In this document: positions 56,272 to 64,000 of the stretch, one piece after another
Layout: each line of letters starts with the position of its first letter
Position numbering within the stretch: position 1 is the first letter of the stretch
From: an uncultured SAR116 cluster alpha proteobacterium
GTDB taxonomy: Bacteria > Pseudomonadota > Alphaproteobacteria > Puniceispirillales > GCA-002684695
Assembly: GCA_902612965.1 (NCBI GenBank)
Contig: CACMFN010000006.1
Coordinates: 1-64,000 of the forward strand
Reading direction: 5' to 3'
Length of the DNA: 64,000 nucleotides
Position numbers and translations under genes: made by a program
The notes under the pieces: generated by a model
Told to the model about the DNA's origin: nothing
Database searches by the model: none
The model's input: only the letters and a program-made list of their open reading frames with translations

Positions 56272-56670
56272 TTAATCTTTACTGTTATTATAAGCTAAAT
56301 CACAATGCTTTAAACAATAAGGTTTTCCTGACAATACTGGTTCACCACAAAACTTAAAGTCTAAATTTTTTGGATCACCATATGGCCATAGACATTTATT
56401 TCTTGACCAGTCCAAACTTCTTAAAACTAATCTCAGAGGCATGGGACCACGTAAAGTCTCATCCCACTCATTTTTTTGCGTTTTTGGTTTAATTGAAGGC
56501 TTTATTGGAGACTGTCTCTTTTCTAAACCTAGTCTATGTGCCTTCCCAGCTACAGCATTTCTTGAAACACCAAGTTCTTCACCGATTTTAGTAATCGATA
56601 ATTTTTTATCCCAAAGCTCTCTTAATTTTGCTAATCTGTCTTCTGTCCATCCACTTTGAGCTTTATTCAT
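56272..56670 (-). CDS. gcrA: GcrA cell cycle regulator
   Basis: GcrA is an alphaproteobacterial sigma70 cofactor that responds to CcrM-methylated GANTC sites. The 132-residue protein has the N-terminal helix-turn-helix with GWTEDRLAKLRELW, then GVSRNAVAGKAHRLGL at about residues 34-49. A variable basic linker follows, and the C-terminal sigma-binding domain has CLWPYGDP, FKFCGEPVLSGKPYCLKH. This architecture is specific to GcrA. It is the last gene of the LysM-to-aroE-like run, about 36 bases downstream of that gene. No CcrM gene is in the window. Confidence 0.95.
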   Translation of the reverse strand: MNKAQSGWTEDRLAKLRELWDKKLSITKIGEELGVSRNAVAGKAHRLGLEKRQSPIKPSIKPKTQKNEWDETLRGPMPLRLVLRSLDWSRNKCLWPYGDPKNLDFKFCGEPVLSGKPYCLKHCDLAYNNSKD

Positions 56671-56706
56671 ATATAACCTATTAATTAAATTTTATTGTCT
56701 TAAACA

Positions 56707-57504
56707 TTATAAAATATCTTTGGTCAAGAATTTTTCCATTAATTCTATCTGATAATCTAACATATGCTTACCTAAATGGATTTTTCGATTAATTAATTTT
56801 GCTTCATTGAGAAGTCTAGTCATTGCAGGTTTCATGATAATATCAGCAATTAATGAACTAGAAGAAGATTTTTCAACATCAAATGGAAGTTCATCACTTT
56901 CTTTTAGGCCTAGTGATGTGGTATTAATAAGAATATCACATTCAGAAAAATCTTTATATAATTTAATATCTAAGTCAGGATACCATTTTAAAACAGAGTT
57001 GCATAAATCACTAGCAGTCTCTTCTGTTCTATTTATAATATAAATTGAGTTAACTTGATTTTTTGCTAATGAAAAAGCTATCGCCCTTGAAGCTCCTCCT
57101 GCTCCTGCTAAAAATATTCTCTTTCCTGTTACATCATAACCTTGCGACTTCAAACCGGAAATAAATCCGTCACCATCAAAATTATTTCCAATGAGCTCTC
57201 TTTTTTTATTAAAATAAGCAACATTTACCGCACCTATCATTTCTGCATTAGGCAATAATATATCGCAATATTTAGCAACATCTACTTTGTGAGGTATTGT
57301 AACGCAAAATCCATAAAAATTAGTAAACGATCTTAAACCTTCAATAGTTAGCTGTAAATTTTCTTTTTTCACATGAATTGGAATCATTAATTGATTTTTG
57401 TTATTGTATATCCATTTTTCATTATAGATATCAGGCGCTCTAACATGCTCAATCGGATCTGCGAGTACGCCAAAAAGTTTAGTCTTAGCATTAACTTTTA
57501 ACAT
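56707..57504 (-). CDS. shikimate dehydrogenase-family protein lacking the shikimate-binding serines
   Basis: This 265-residue NAD(P)-dependent enzyme has the AroE fold. Catalytic Lys73 in TIPHK, Asn94 in GAVNVA, Asp110 in NNFDGDG, the nucleotide loop GAGGASR (134-140) and the late YQIELM Gln are present. But the substrate motif, normally SxS in HSxSP, reads HVRAP (residues 20-24), so both shikimate-contacting serines are gone. It therefore resembles AroE-like paralogues rather than canonical AroE, and may act on another cyclic polyol or acid. It is eight bases downstream of msrB and upstream of gcrA. Confidence 0.85.
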   Translation of the reverse strand: MLKVNAKTKLFGVLADPIEHVRAPDIYNEKWIYNNKNQLMIPIHVKKENLQLTIEGLRSFTNFYGFCVTIPHKVDVAKYCDILLPNAEMIGAVNVAYFNKKRELIGNNFDGDGFISGLKSQGYDVTGKRIFLAGAGGASRAIAFSLAKNQVNSIYIINRTEETASDLCNSVLKWYPDLDIKLYKDFSECDILINTTSLGLKESDELPFDVEKSSSSSLIADIIMKPAMTRLLNEAKLINRKIHLGKHMLDYQIELMEKFLTKDIL

Positions 57505-57512
57505 AATTATGT

Positions 57513-57911
57513 TTATTTATTATTTTTTGTAAAATCCAATGATAATGAATTGATACAATACCGTAAACCATTTTGGCCTGGGCCATCGGGGAAAACATGA
57601 CCTAAATGAGCATCACAATTATTGCATCTAACCTCAGTTCTAACCATAAAATGAGATCTATCTTCTAAAGACTTTATTAAATGGTCAGATAGAGGTTCAG
57701 TAAAACTTGGCCAACCAGAATTACTGTTATACTTCTTATCGCTATCAAATAACTCAGTTTCACAACATACACAGACATAAATTCCATTTTCATTATTATC
57801 TAAATATTTACCACTGAAAGGCCTTTCTGTTCCACCTTTTCGTGTAATATAGAACTGCTCAGTTGAAAGTTTGTCTTTCCAATAATTTTCATCAAATTTT
57901 TTTTCAGTCAT
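57513..57911 (-). CDS. msrB: peptide methionine-(R)-S-oxide reductase
   Basis: MsrB repairs the R-epimer of methionine sulfoxide in proteins. The 132-residue cytosolic enzyme has both zinc CxxC pairs (CVCC and CNNC), the [10 protein letters not shown] substrate loop, [10 protein letters not shown] and the catalytic Cys in LRYCINS. It is eight bases downstream of the CDP-alcohol phosphatidyltransferase gene. The resolving Cys is not obvious, as in several zinc-type MsrB enzymes. Confidence 0.96.
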   Translation of the reverse strand: MTEKKFDENYWKDKLSTEQFYITRKGGTERPFSGKYLDNNENGIYVCVCCETELFDSDKKYNSNSGWPSFTEPLSDHLIKSLEDRSHFMVRTEVRCNNCDAHLGHVFPDGPGQNGLRYCINSLSLDFTKNNK

Positions 57912-57919
57912 AAAAAGCC

Positions 57920-58522
57920 CTAATCACTATCTAATATTATATAAGCATAAAATATTCTTTCAATAGTACCTAGTATACATAAAACTGAAAAAATTAATGC
58001 TATTAAGTTGAATTTTTCAGGAAATATGAACATTAAAGATAGAAAAAAAATTGTAATAGCCCCCCCCATAAAACCACCGACATGATAAAAACCTTTTTTA
58101 GGGTTCCTCTTAATAAATCTATTGTTTTCAAAAATTGCAATTCCAAAAAAAGCACTTGATGTGCCAAAAAATGTTGCAAGAAGTATTGAACCAAAAATTG
58201 CATTTGAATTATCTTTTAATATAAATGCCAATGGAACCAATGAGTAAGAAATTAAATCAAACACAATATCTATAAAACCTCCAAATTCAGTTATTCTTGT
58301 TTTATTTGCTATAATTCCATCAACCCCATCCAAAATCCTTCCCAAAAGAAATACAAATAAAGCTATGTTATTTAAGCCTTCCAATATCAGATAAAAGGAT
58401 AGAAATGACATGCTTAGTCCAAACAATGAAATATAATTAGCATTTACACCAAATTTATAAAAAGGAGTCGCCACCAATTCTAAAAAAGGTTTAAAAATTT
58501 TTATAAAATATTCATCTATCAT
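57920..58522 (-). CDS. CDP-alcohol phosphatidyltransferase family protein
   Basis: This 200-residue membrane protein has about six helices and the family's catalytic signature: Asp68-Gly69, Ala72, Gly81, Asp85 and Asp89 in their proper spacing. The usual Arg after Ala is replaced by Asn73 (AN instead of AR). Family members transfer a phosphatidyl or phospho-alcohol group, for example in PgsA, PssA and inositol-phosphate lipid synthesis; the alcohol here is unknown. The start overlaps the LysM gene stop by four bases. Confidence 0.85.
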   Translation of the reverse strand: MIDEYFIKIFKPFLELVATPFYKFGVNANYISLFGLSMSFLSFYLILEGLNNIALFVFLLGRILDGVDGIIANKTRITEFGGFIDIVFDLISYSLVPLAFILKDNSNAIFGSILLATFFGTSSAFFGIAIFENNRFIKRNPKKGFYHVGGFMGGAITIFFLSLMFIFPEKFNLIALIFSVLCILGTIERIFYAYIILDSD

Positions 58523-59580
58523 TTTTTAGGTGGGATAGAAAATAACTGTCCTGGAAAGATTAAATCTGGGTTAGTAATTTGATCTTTATTCTCTTCAAAA
58601 ATTTGAATGTATTTAAAAGGATCCCCGTAAAGTCTGTAAGCTATTGTCCATAACATATCACCTGGTTTTATTAATATGAAATTTTCTGGTACATCATTAT
58701 AAGGTATCTCAACCCTCATAAAAGGAAAAGTAATTTTATCTAAAATTTCATCTTTATCAGATTTCAAAACTACTAGTAAATCATGCAAACCATAATCAAA
58801 TATTGTATCTGAATTATATTGCCATTTTGAATTTTCAATTTTTATAGTTTCCATTATTTTTTTATTAATATATAATTCAATTCTTTTTCCAAAATTTACT
58901 TCTCCCTGTATAGAAACAAAACCATTTTCATTAAAAAAAATTGTTTTTACATTAAAAATTTTTTTATTACTTTTGATTTTTTTCTGAATAACAAGGTCAT
59001 TTTCAACTTTATAAATTTTTTGTTTTTCTAATGGCTGTTGAATAATGTTAATATTTTCTCCATTTTTGTTTGGTACTGATATTACCAAAGGCTGATCTTT
59101 TTTTAGCTTATCAATTTTAGTAATAAATAAATGCTTGTGCTTAAGTACTAAACCATTGTTATTTATCTGATCTATAGAAATTAAATTATCTCCAGTTTTT
59201 AAATTTTCTTTTGAAATAACAACCCAGTTTCCGTCACTATCTACAATTGAACTATCTATTAAATCACCTTTATTTAAAATATTGATATTAGAATTTGGTT
59301 GCCCTTTACCAGCAATTACAAAACTTCCATCTGGAGATACTTTAATAATATCTATTTCAGGCAATAATTCTTTTTCAAAAGAAAGATTATTATTTTTTTG
59401 AAAGTTTTGAGTATCTGAGAAATTATCAAATTCTAAATTTTGTTTTTTATTAGTTTTGAGATTAAAATTATCTTCGAAAATTTTTGTATTTGATTGATGA
59501 GAATTGGAATATAGTGTATAAAAAAAATAGCTTCCATACATCAATATAAAGCCAAAAACTAAATATAGGATAAATTTCAT
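58519..59580 (-). CDS. membrane-anchored LysM-domain protein
   Basis: This 353-residue protein has an N-terminal membrane anchor (residues 2-23) and a long polar, Asn/Lys-rich periplasmic part. Two beta-type repeats in the middle (around residues 80-150 and 205-290) look like Ig-like or bacterial big domains. A C-terminal LysM domain at about 303-350 has PGDMLWTIAYRLYGDP and PDLIFPGQLF. The LysM part should bind peptidoglycan. It heads the minus-strand run ending in gcrA and is divergent from icd. Confidence 0.85.
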   Translation of the reverse strand: MKFILYLVFGFILMYGSYFFYTLYSNSHQSNTKIFEDNFNLKTNKKQNLEFDNFSDTQNFQKNNNLSFEKELLPEIDIIKVSPDGSFVIAGKGQPNSNINILNKGDLIDSSIVDSDGNWVVISKENLKTGDNLISIDQINNNGLVLKHKHLFITKIDKLKKDQPLVISVPNKNGENINIIQQPLEKQKIYKVENDLVIQKKIKSNKKIFNVKTIFFNENGFVSIQGEVNFGKRIELYINKKIMETIKIENSKWQYNSDTIFDYGLHDLLVVLKSDKDEILDKITFPFMRVEIPYNDVPENFILIKPGDMLWTIAYRLYGDPFKYIQIFEENKDQITNPDLIFPGQLFSIPPKK

Positions 59581-59707
59581 TTAAACAATTTATTTTAAGA
59601 CAAAAATCTAAATTTACATAATTATAACATAAATTAGATACACTATTAAGTTAAGAAATATAAATACTTAAATTCCAGTTAAGTTATTATTTTTAAAGGG
59701 AAATACT

Positions 59708-60925
59708 ATGAGCAAAATTAAAGTTAAAAATCCGTTAGTAGAAATTGATGGAGATGAAATGACTAGAATCATATGGAAGATGATTAAAGAAAAGTTTATT
59801 TTCCCATATTTAGATATTGATTTAAAATATTTTGACCTTGGTATTGAGTATAGAGATAAAACAACTGACAAAGTTACCATAGACGCTGCTAATGCAATTA
59901 AGCAATATGGTGTTGGCGTTAAGTGTGCAACAATAACACCCGATGAAGATAGAGTTAAAGAATTTAACCTTAAAGAAATGTACCGATCACCTAATGGGAC
60001 TATAAGGAATATTCTTGGCGGAACAGTATTTAGACAACCAATAATTGCAAAAAATGTACCTCGGTTAGTGCCTGGATGGACCATGCCTATTGTTATTGGA
60101 CGACATGCATTTGGTGATCAATATAGAGCTACAGATACAATAATACCAAGCTCAGGCAGGCTAAGTATGGTTTTTGAACCAGACGATGGAAGTAAAAAAA
60201 TACAGCATCAAATTTTTAACTTTCCTGGTCCTGGCATAGCCATGACAATGTACAATCTTGATGAATCTATTAAAGGATTTGCGAGAGCATGCTTTAATTA
60301 CGGATTGGATTTAGGTTGGCCTGTATATCTATCAACAAAAAATACTATTTTAAAAGTTTATGATGGCAGGTTTAAAGATATTTTTAATGACGTTTATGAA
60401 AGAGAGTTTAAGTCTCAATTTGAAAAAAAGAAAATTACTTATGAGCATAGATTAATTGATGATATGGTTGCTTGTGCTTTAAAATGGGATGGGGGCTTTG
60501 TATGGGCATGCAAAAATTATGATGGTGATGTTCAATCTGATACGGTTGCTCAAGGCTTTGGCTCACTTGGCCTTATGACTTCAGTGCTTCTCACACCAGA
60601 CGGCAAAACCGTAGAAGCAGAGGCTGCACATGGAACGGTTACAAGACATTACAGGCAGCATCAAGCTGGAAAACAGACTTCTACTAACCCAATTGCATCA
60701 ATTTTTGCTTGGACACGTGGCCTTTCTTATAGAGCCAAGTTTGACAATAGTGAAAAAGTTGAGCAGTTTGCTAAAAACCTCGAAAGGGTCTGTATTGAAA
60801 CTGTTGAAAGTGGATACATGACAAAAGATTTGGCCCTTCTTGTTGGTAGTGACCAACCATGGTTAACAACAACCCAATTTTTAAATAAAATTGATGAAAA
60901 TTTTAAAAAAGTAATGTCTGATTAG
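59708..60925 (+). CDS. icd: NADP-dependent isocitrate dehydrogenase
   Basis: This citric acid cycle enzyme oxidises isocitrate to 2-oxoglutarate. The 405-residue protein is of the eukaryote-like homodimeric class common in alphaproteobacteria: it starts [16 protein letters not shown], has [19 protein letters not shown], the metal-site DDMVA, and [16 protein letters not shown]. An AAGGGAAATACT precedes the ATG. It converges with alaS, the two stops overlapping by four bases. Confidence 0.97.
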   Translation: MSKIKVKNPLVEIDGDEMTRIIWKMIKEKFIFPYLDIDLKYFDLGIEYRDKTTDKVTIDAANAIKQYGVGVKCATITPDEDRVKEFNLKEMYRSPNGTIRNILGGTVFRQPIIAKNVPRLVPGWTMPIVIGRHAFGDQYRATDTIIPSSGRLSMVFEPDDGSKKIQHQIFNFPGPGIAMTMYNLDESIKGFARACFNYGLDLGWPVYLSTKNTILKVYDGRFKDIFNDVYEREFKSQFEKKKITYEHRLIDDMVACALKWDGGFVWACKNYDGDVQSDTVAQGFGSLGLMTSVLLTPDGKTVEAEAAHGTVTRHYRQHQAGKQTSTNPIASIFAWTRGLSYRAKFDNSEKVEQFAKNLERVCIETVESGYMTKDLALLVGSDQPWLTTTQFLNKIDENFKKVMSD

Positions 60926-63573
60926 TTTAATTTTTTAATATGTTTAATCAATGTCTCAATTGTTGCATTTGAAGCATTTATGTCATTTCCTCCAGATTGT
61001 GCCATCATTGGTCTTCCACCACCTCCTTTACCACCAAACTGAGAAGAACCAATCTTTACTAAATCAACGGCATTTATCCTATTGCTAAGTTCGCTTGTAA
61101 CACCTACAACTAGAGATATTTTATTACTTTCAATTGTAATTACTGCCACAACACAATCACTTTGATTATAAAGAATTTTATCAGCTATTCCTTTGAGATT
61201 TTTAGGGGATACATCATTAAAAACTTTACTAATAAATTTTACATCACCGATTTGAACTACTTTCTCATTACTATTAGAAGGCTGCGAATTGTTATTTTTA
61301 TAATTATTAAATTCTTTTTCAATTTTCCTTTTATCTTCGTTAAGAGAAATGATTTTTTCAACCAAATGTTCATCAGAAGACTTCATTAATTCACTTAAAT
61401 TTTTTAAAATATCATATTTTTCGTTTACCCATTCTAATGCTTTTACGCCAGTAATTGCTTCAATTCTTCTTATGCCAGAAGATACAGAGCCTTCACTAAT
61501 AATTTTTAGTAAACCTATTTCACCTGTTCTTTTAACGTGTGTTCCCCCACAAAGTTCAATTGACCAATAAGATTTGTTCGTGTCTGAACTTTTACCAAAT
61601 GAAACAACTCTAACAATATCTCCGTATTTTTCTCCAAACAAAGCGGTTGCACCTTCATTTTTTGACTGAGAAATCTCCATTTCACGAATTAAAACCTCAG
61701 AATTATCTCTAATTTTTTTATTGATATGGTCCTCAATTTTAAACAAATCTTTTCTTGTTAATGGATAATTATGACTAAAATCAAATCTTAATCTCTCCGA
61801 AGAAACTAATGATCCCTTTTGTGATATATGCTTACCTAAAATATCTTTTAGTGACTGGTGTAAGATATGAGTTGAAGTATGATTAGTTGCTGATAATTTT
61901 CTTTCATTTGCATCTATAGAAAGTTGTATATTATCATTAATTTGTAGGTTTCCTTTTTCAATTAAAATTTTATGAAGATAAACGCCATTTTTAGTTTTAT
62001 CGCAATCCAATACTATTGCAGAAAGATCATTATTTTTATTTAATTTTCCTTTATCAGCAAGTTGACCTCCAGAAGTTGCATAAAATGGAGTTTGATCAAA
62101 AACAACTAAAGCTTCAGTTCCCTTTTTAGCAACATTAACAAAACTAGAATTGATAATTATACTTAAAACCTTTGCGTTACAAAATTCATTATCATAACCA
62201 ACAAAGCTAGTAGGTTGGCATTTGTTTTCAATTTCTGAAAATAATTTATCATATGAGATATCTCCTGAACCTTTCCAGGAAGAGCGGGCTAATTTTTTTT
62301 GTTTATTCATTTCTTTTTTAAATTCAACTTCATTTATATTAATTTTTTTTGACTTTAAAATATCCTGAGTTAAGTCAAACGGAAATCCATATGTATCATA
62401 AAGCTTAAACGCAACCTTTCCATCAAGCATTTGACCAGATGTTAGCCCTTTGGTTTCATCATCAAGAATTTTTATCCCACGTTCTAAAGTTTCTTTGAAT
62501 TTATTCTCTTCAGTTTCAAGTGAACTATAAATAAGTTCTTGTGCCTCGATTAATTCAGGAAAGGCATCTCCCATCTCTTCAATTAGATCTGGTACTAATT
62601 TACATAACAATGGATCCTTACAACCTAAAATATGCGCATGCCGCATTCCTCTTCTCATAATCCTTCTTAAGACATAACCCCTTCCCTCGTTAGAAGGCAA
62701 AATTCCATCAGCAATTAAAAAACTCGATGACCTTAAATGATCAATAATAACTCTATGAGAAACTTTATATTTTCCATCTTTACGTGTTGATGACTTTTCA
62801 GCACTTGATGTAATTAACTTGTCCATAAGGTCTATATCGTAATTATCGTGCTTTCCCTGAAGTATTGCTGCTAATCTCTCTAGCCCCATACCTGTATCAA
62901 TTGAAGGCCTAGGCAAATTAATTCTTTTTTGATTATCTAATTGCTCAAATTGCATGAACACCAAGTTCCAAATTTCAATATATCTATCACCATCTTCATT
63001 TTTACTACCTGGAGGGCCCCCAAAAATACTCTCACCGTGATCATAAAAAATTTCAGAGCATGGACCACATGGGCCTGTATCACCCATTGACCAAAAATTA
63101 TCATTCGTATTTATAGCAATGATTTTTTTATCATCTAAACCAGAAACATTTTTCCATATTTTTTTGGCTTCTATATCATCATGATAATAAGTAACCAATA
63201 ATTTATCTTTTGAAAAACCAAATTCTTTAGTCAATAAATCCCAAGCAAAATAAATTGCTTTTTCCTTAAAGTAATCACCAAACGAAAAATTACCTAGCAT
63301 TTCGAAAAAAGTATGGTGCCTTGCTGTATGACCAACATTTTCTAGGTCATTATGCTTACCGCCAGCCCTAACACATTTTTGACTTGTCACTGCCCTTTTA
63401 TACTCACTATTTTCTTGGCCAGTAAATATATTCTTAAATTGAACCATACCTGAGTTAACAAACATCAGGGATGGATCGTTGTCAGGTACTAAACTACTAG
63501 ATCGTACAATTTCATGATCATTTTTGTTGAAATAACTAATGAAAGTTTTTCTAATATCTGAAACACTTGTCAT
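60922..63573 (-). CDS. alaS: alanyl-tRNA synthetase
   Basis: AlaS charges tRNA-Ala and edits mischarged Ser and Gly. The 883-residue protein starts with [20 protein letters not shown], has the class II motifs near [15 protein letters not shown], the editing domain metal ligands HTSTH and CGGTH, and the glycine-rich C-terminal [16 protein letters not shown]. The recA-alaS neighbourhood is typical for alphaproteobacteria. Confidence 0.98.
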   Translation of the reverse strand: MTSVSDIRKTFISYFNKNDHEIVRSSSLVPDNDPSLMFVNSGMVQFKNIFTGQENSEYKRAVTSQKCVRAGGKHNDLENVGHTARHHTFFEMLGNFSFGDYFKEKAIYFAWDLLTKEFGFSKDKLLVTYYHDDIEAKKIWKNVSGLDDKKIIAINTNDNFWSMGDTGPCGPCSEIFYDHGESIFGGPPGSKNEDGDRYIEIWNLVFMQFEQLDNQKRINLPRPSIDTGMGLERLAAILQGKHDNYDIDLMDKLITSSAEKSSTRKDGKYKVSHRVIIDHLRSSSFLIADGILPSNEGRGYVLRRIMRRGMRHAHILGCKDPLLCKLVPDLIEEMGDAFPELIEAQELIYSSLETEENKFKETLERGIKILDDETKGLTSGQMLDGKVAFKLYDTYGFPFDLTQDILKSKKININEVEFKKEMNKQKKLARSSWKGSGDISYDKLFSEIENKCQPTSFVGYDNEFCNAKVLSIIINSSFVNVAKKGTEALVVFDQTPFYATSGGQLADKGKLNKNNDLSAIVLDCDKTKNGVYLHKILIEKGNLQINDNIQLSIDANERKLSATNHTSTHILHQSLKDILGKHISQKGSLVSSERLRFDFSHNYPLTRKDLFKIEDHINKKIRDNSEVLIREMEISQSKNEGATALFGEKYGDIVRVVSFGKSSDTNKSYWSIELCGGTHVKRTGEIGLLKIISEGSVSSGIRRIEAITGVKALEWVNEKYDILKNLSELMKSSDEHLVEKIISLNEDKRKIEKEFNNYKNNNSQPSNSNEKVVQIGDVKFISKVFNDVSPKNLKGIADKILYNQSDCVVAVITIESNKISLVVGVTSELSNRINAVDLVKIGSSQFGGKGGGGRPMMAQSGGNDINASNATIETLIKHIKKLN

Positions 63574-63656
63574 AATTATTACCTAGAAAATATTAGATTT
63601 AGGTATTTATAACAAGTTTCAATTATTTATCAATTTTAAGTTTGTATCAAAATAGT

Positions 63657-64000
63657 TTATTCTTCTTTGTTATCTATTTTTTCTTCAAGCATTTTTTCGT
63701 TAACTATTCCAGAATTCTGCCTTATCAATGTTTCTATTTCTTCAGCTATATCAGGATTTTCTTTTAAAAAAGTCTTGGCATTTTCTCTGCCTTGACCAAT
63801 TCTTTCAGTTTTATATGAATACCATGAGCCTGATTTTTCAATTATTTCAGATTCAACTCCCAAGTCAACAAGTTCACCAGTTTTAGAAATTCCCTCACCA
63901 TACATAATATCAAATTCTACTGTTCTAAATGGAGCTGATACCTTATTTTTAACAACCTTAACTCTAGTTTGATTTCCAATAATATCATCTCTTTCTTTAA
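63657..64000 (-). CDS. recA: RecA recombinase, C-terminal part (5' end outside window)
   Basis: The frame is open from the window end down to the stop at 63657; the Met at 63905 is internal. The visible ~113 residues match the RecA C-terminal half, with [18 protein letters not shown], then the [11 protein letters not shown] segment, and an acidic tail ending NKEE. RecA forms the recombination filament and activates LexA cleavage. It lies 83 bases upstream of alaS on the same strand. Confidence 0.96.
   Translation of the reverse strand, partial: KERDDIIGNQTRVKVVKNKVSAPFRTVEFDIMYGEGISKTGELVDLGVESEIIEKSGSWYSYKTERIGQGRENAKTFLKENPDIAEEIETLIRQNSGIVNEKMLEEKIDNKEE

Noticed and set aside
59668-60084. 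138-residue frame on the minus strand
   Set aside because: Antisense to the start of icd, which is well supported.

Overview
The window is an AT-rich, gene-dense bacterial chromosome segment, by eye close to 30% GC. Its gene content and order are alphaproteobacterial. Signs of this include a GcrA cell-cycle regulator, a CBP3-like cytochrome bc1 chaperone beside plsX-fabH-ihfA-merR-tRNA-Pro, a complete nuoA-N operon followed by birA-coaX-rnj and a DUF1467 protein, tig-clpP-clpX-lon-hup, recA-alaS, and a eukaryote-like NADP isocitrate dehydrogenase. The low GC, very short spacers and genes for modified small metabolites (phytanoyl-CoA dioxygenase, creatininase, Rieske oxygenase, amidinotransferase) suit a streamlined marine lineage. 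Which clade (SAR11-, HIMB59-, AEGEAN-169- or SAR116-like) cannot be decided from sequence reading alone.

Layout. 1-1186: 3' part of a TolB-like/TPR gene. 1316-4658 (-): tRNA-Pro, merR, ihfA, fabH, plsX, bc1 chaperone. 4707-5185 (+): bamE with a strong terminator. 5191-15596 (-): proton pyrophosphatase, nusB, ribH, ribE, ribD, nrdR, glyA, rpiB, DUF1467, rnj, coaX, birA. 15587-29579 (-): the 14-gene complex I operon. 29662-42460: an accessory block of about 13 kb on both strands, lying between two stretches normally adjacent or close in alphaproteobacteria (nuoA and the hup-tRNA-Val-tRNA-Asp end). It holds a guanidino/oxygenase group (amidinotransferase, MFS exporter, PhyH dioxygenase, creatininase, Rieske oxygenase), an ABC-F ATPase, and a lipid group (unusual membrane-anchored P450, unknown seven-helix membrane protein, cyclic-nucleotide-binding patatin phospholipase, PlsC acyltransferase). 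42565-49711 (-): terminator, tRNA-Asp, tRNA-Val, hup, lon, clpX, clpP, tig, DUF2147 protein, tRNA-His. 49828-56271 (+): aminotransferase, glnB-glnA, parE, DEAD-box helicase. 56272-59580 (-): gcrA, shikimate-dehydrogenase-like protein, msrB, CDP-alcohol phosphatidyltransferase, LysM protein. 59708-60925 (+): icd. 60922-64000 (-): alaS and a recA cut by the window end.

Most of the window is housekeeping: fatty acid and phospholipid initiation, riboflavin and one-carbon metabolism, respiration, proteolysis and nitrogen assimilation. The most novel part is 37.4-42.5 kb. There a phospholipase, a P450 that lacks the usual oxygen-activating motif and resembles hydroperoxide-rearranging CYP74-type enzymes, an unknown membrane protein and an acyltransferase sit together. 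Other points are a birA gene with no ATG/GTG/TTG start, a decayed UPF0261 gene start just upstream of the PhyH gene, and a shikimate-dehydrogenase homologue without the shikimate-binding serines. No gene-free stretch exceeds about 300 bases. No CRISPR array, rRNA, insertion sequence or prophage was seen.
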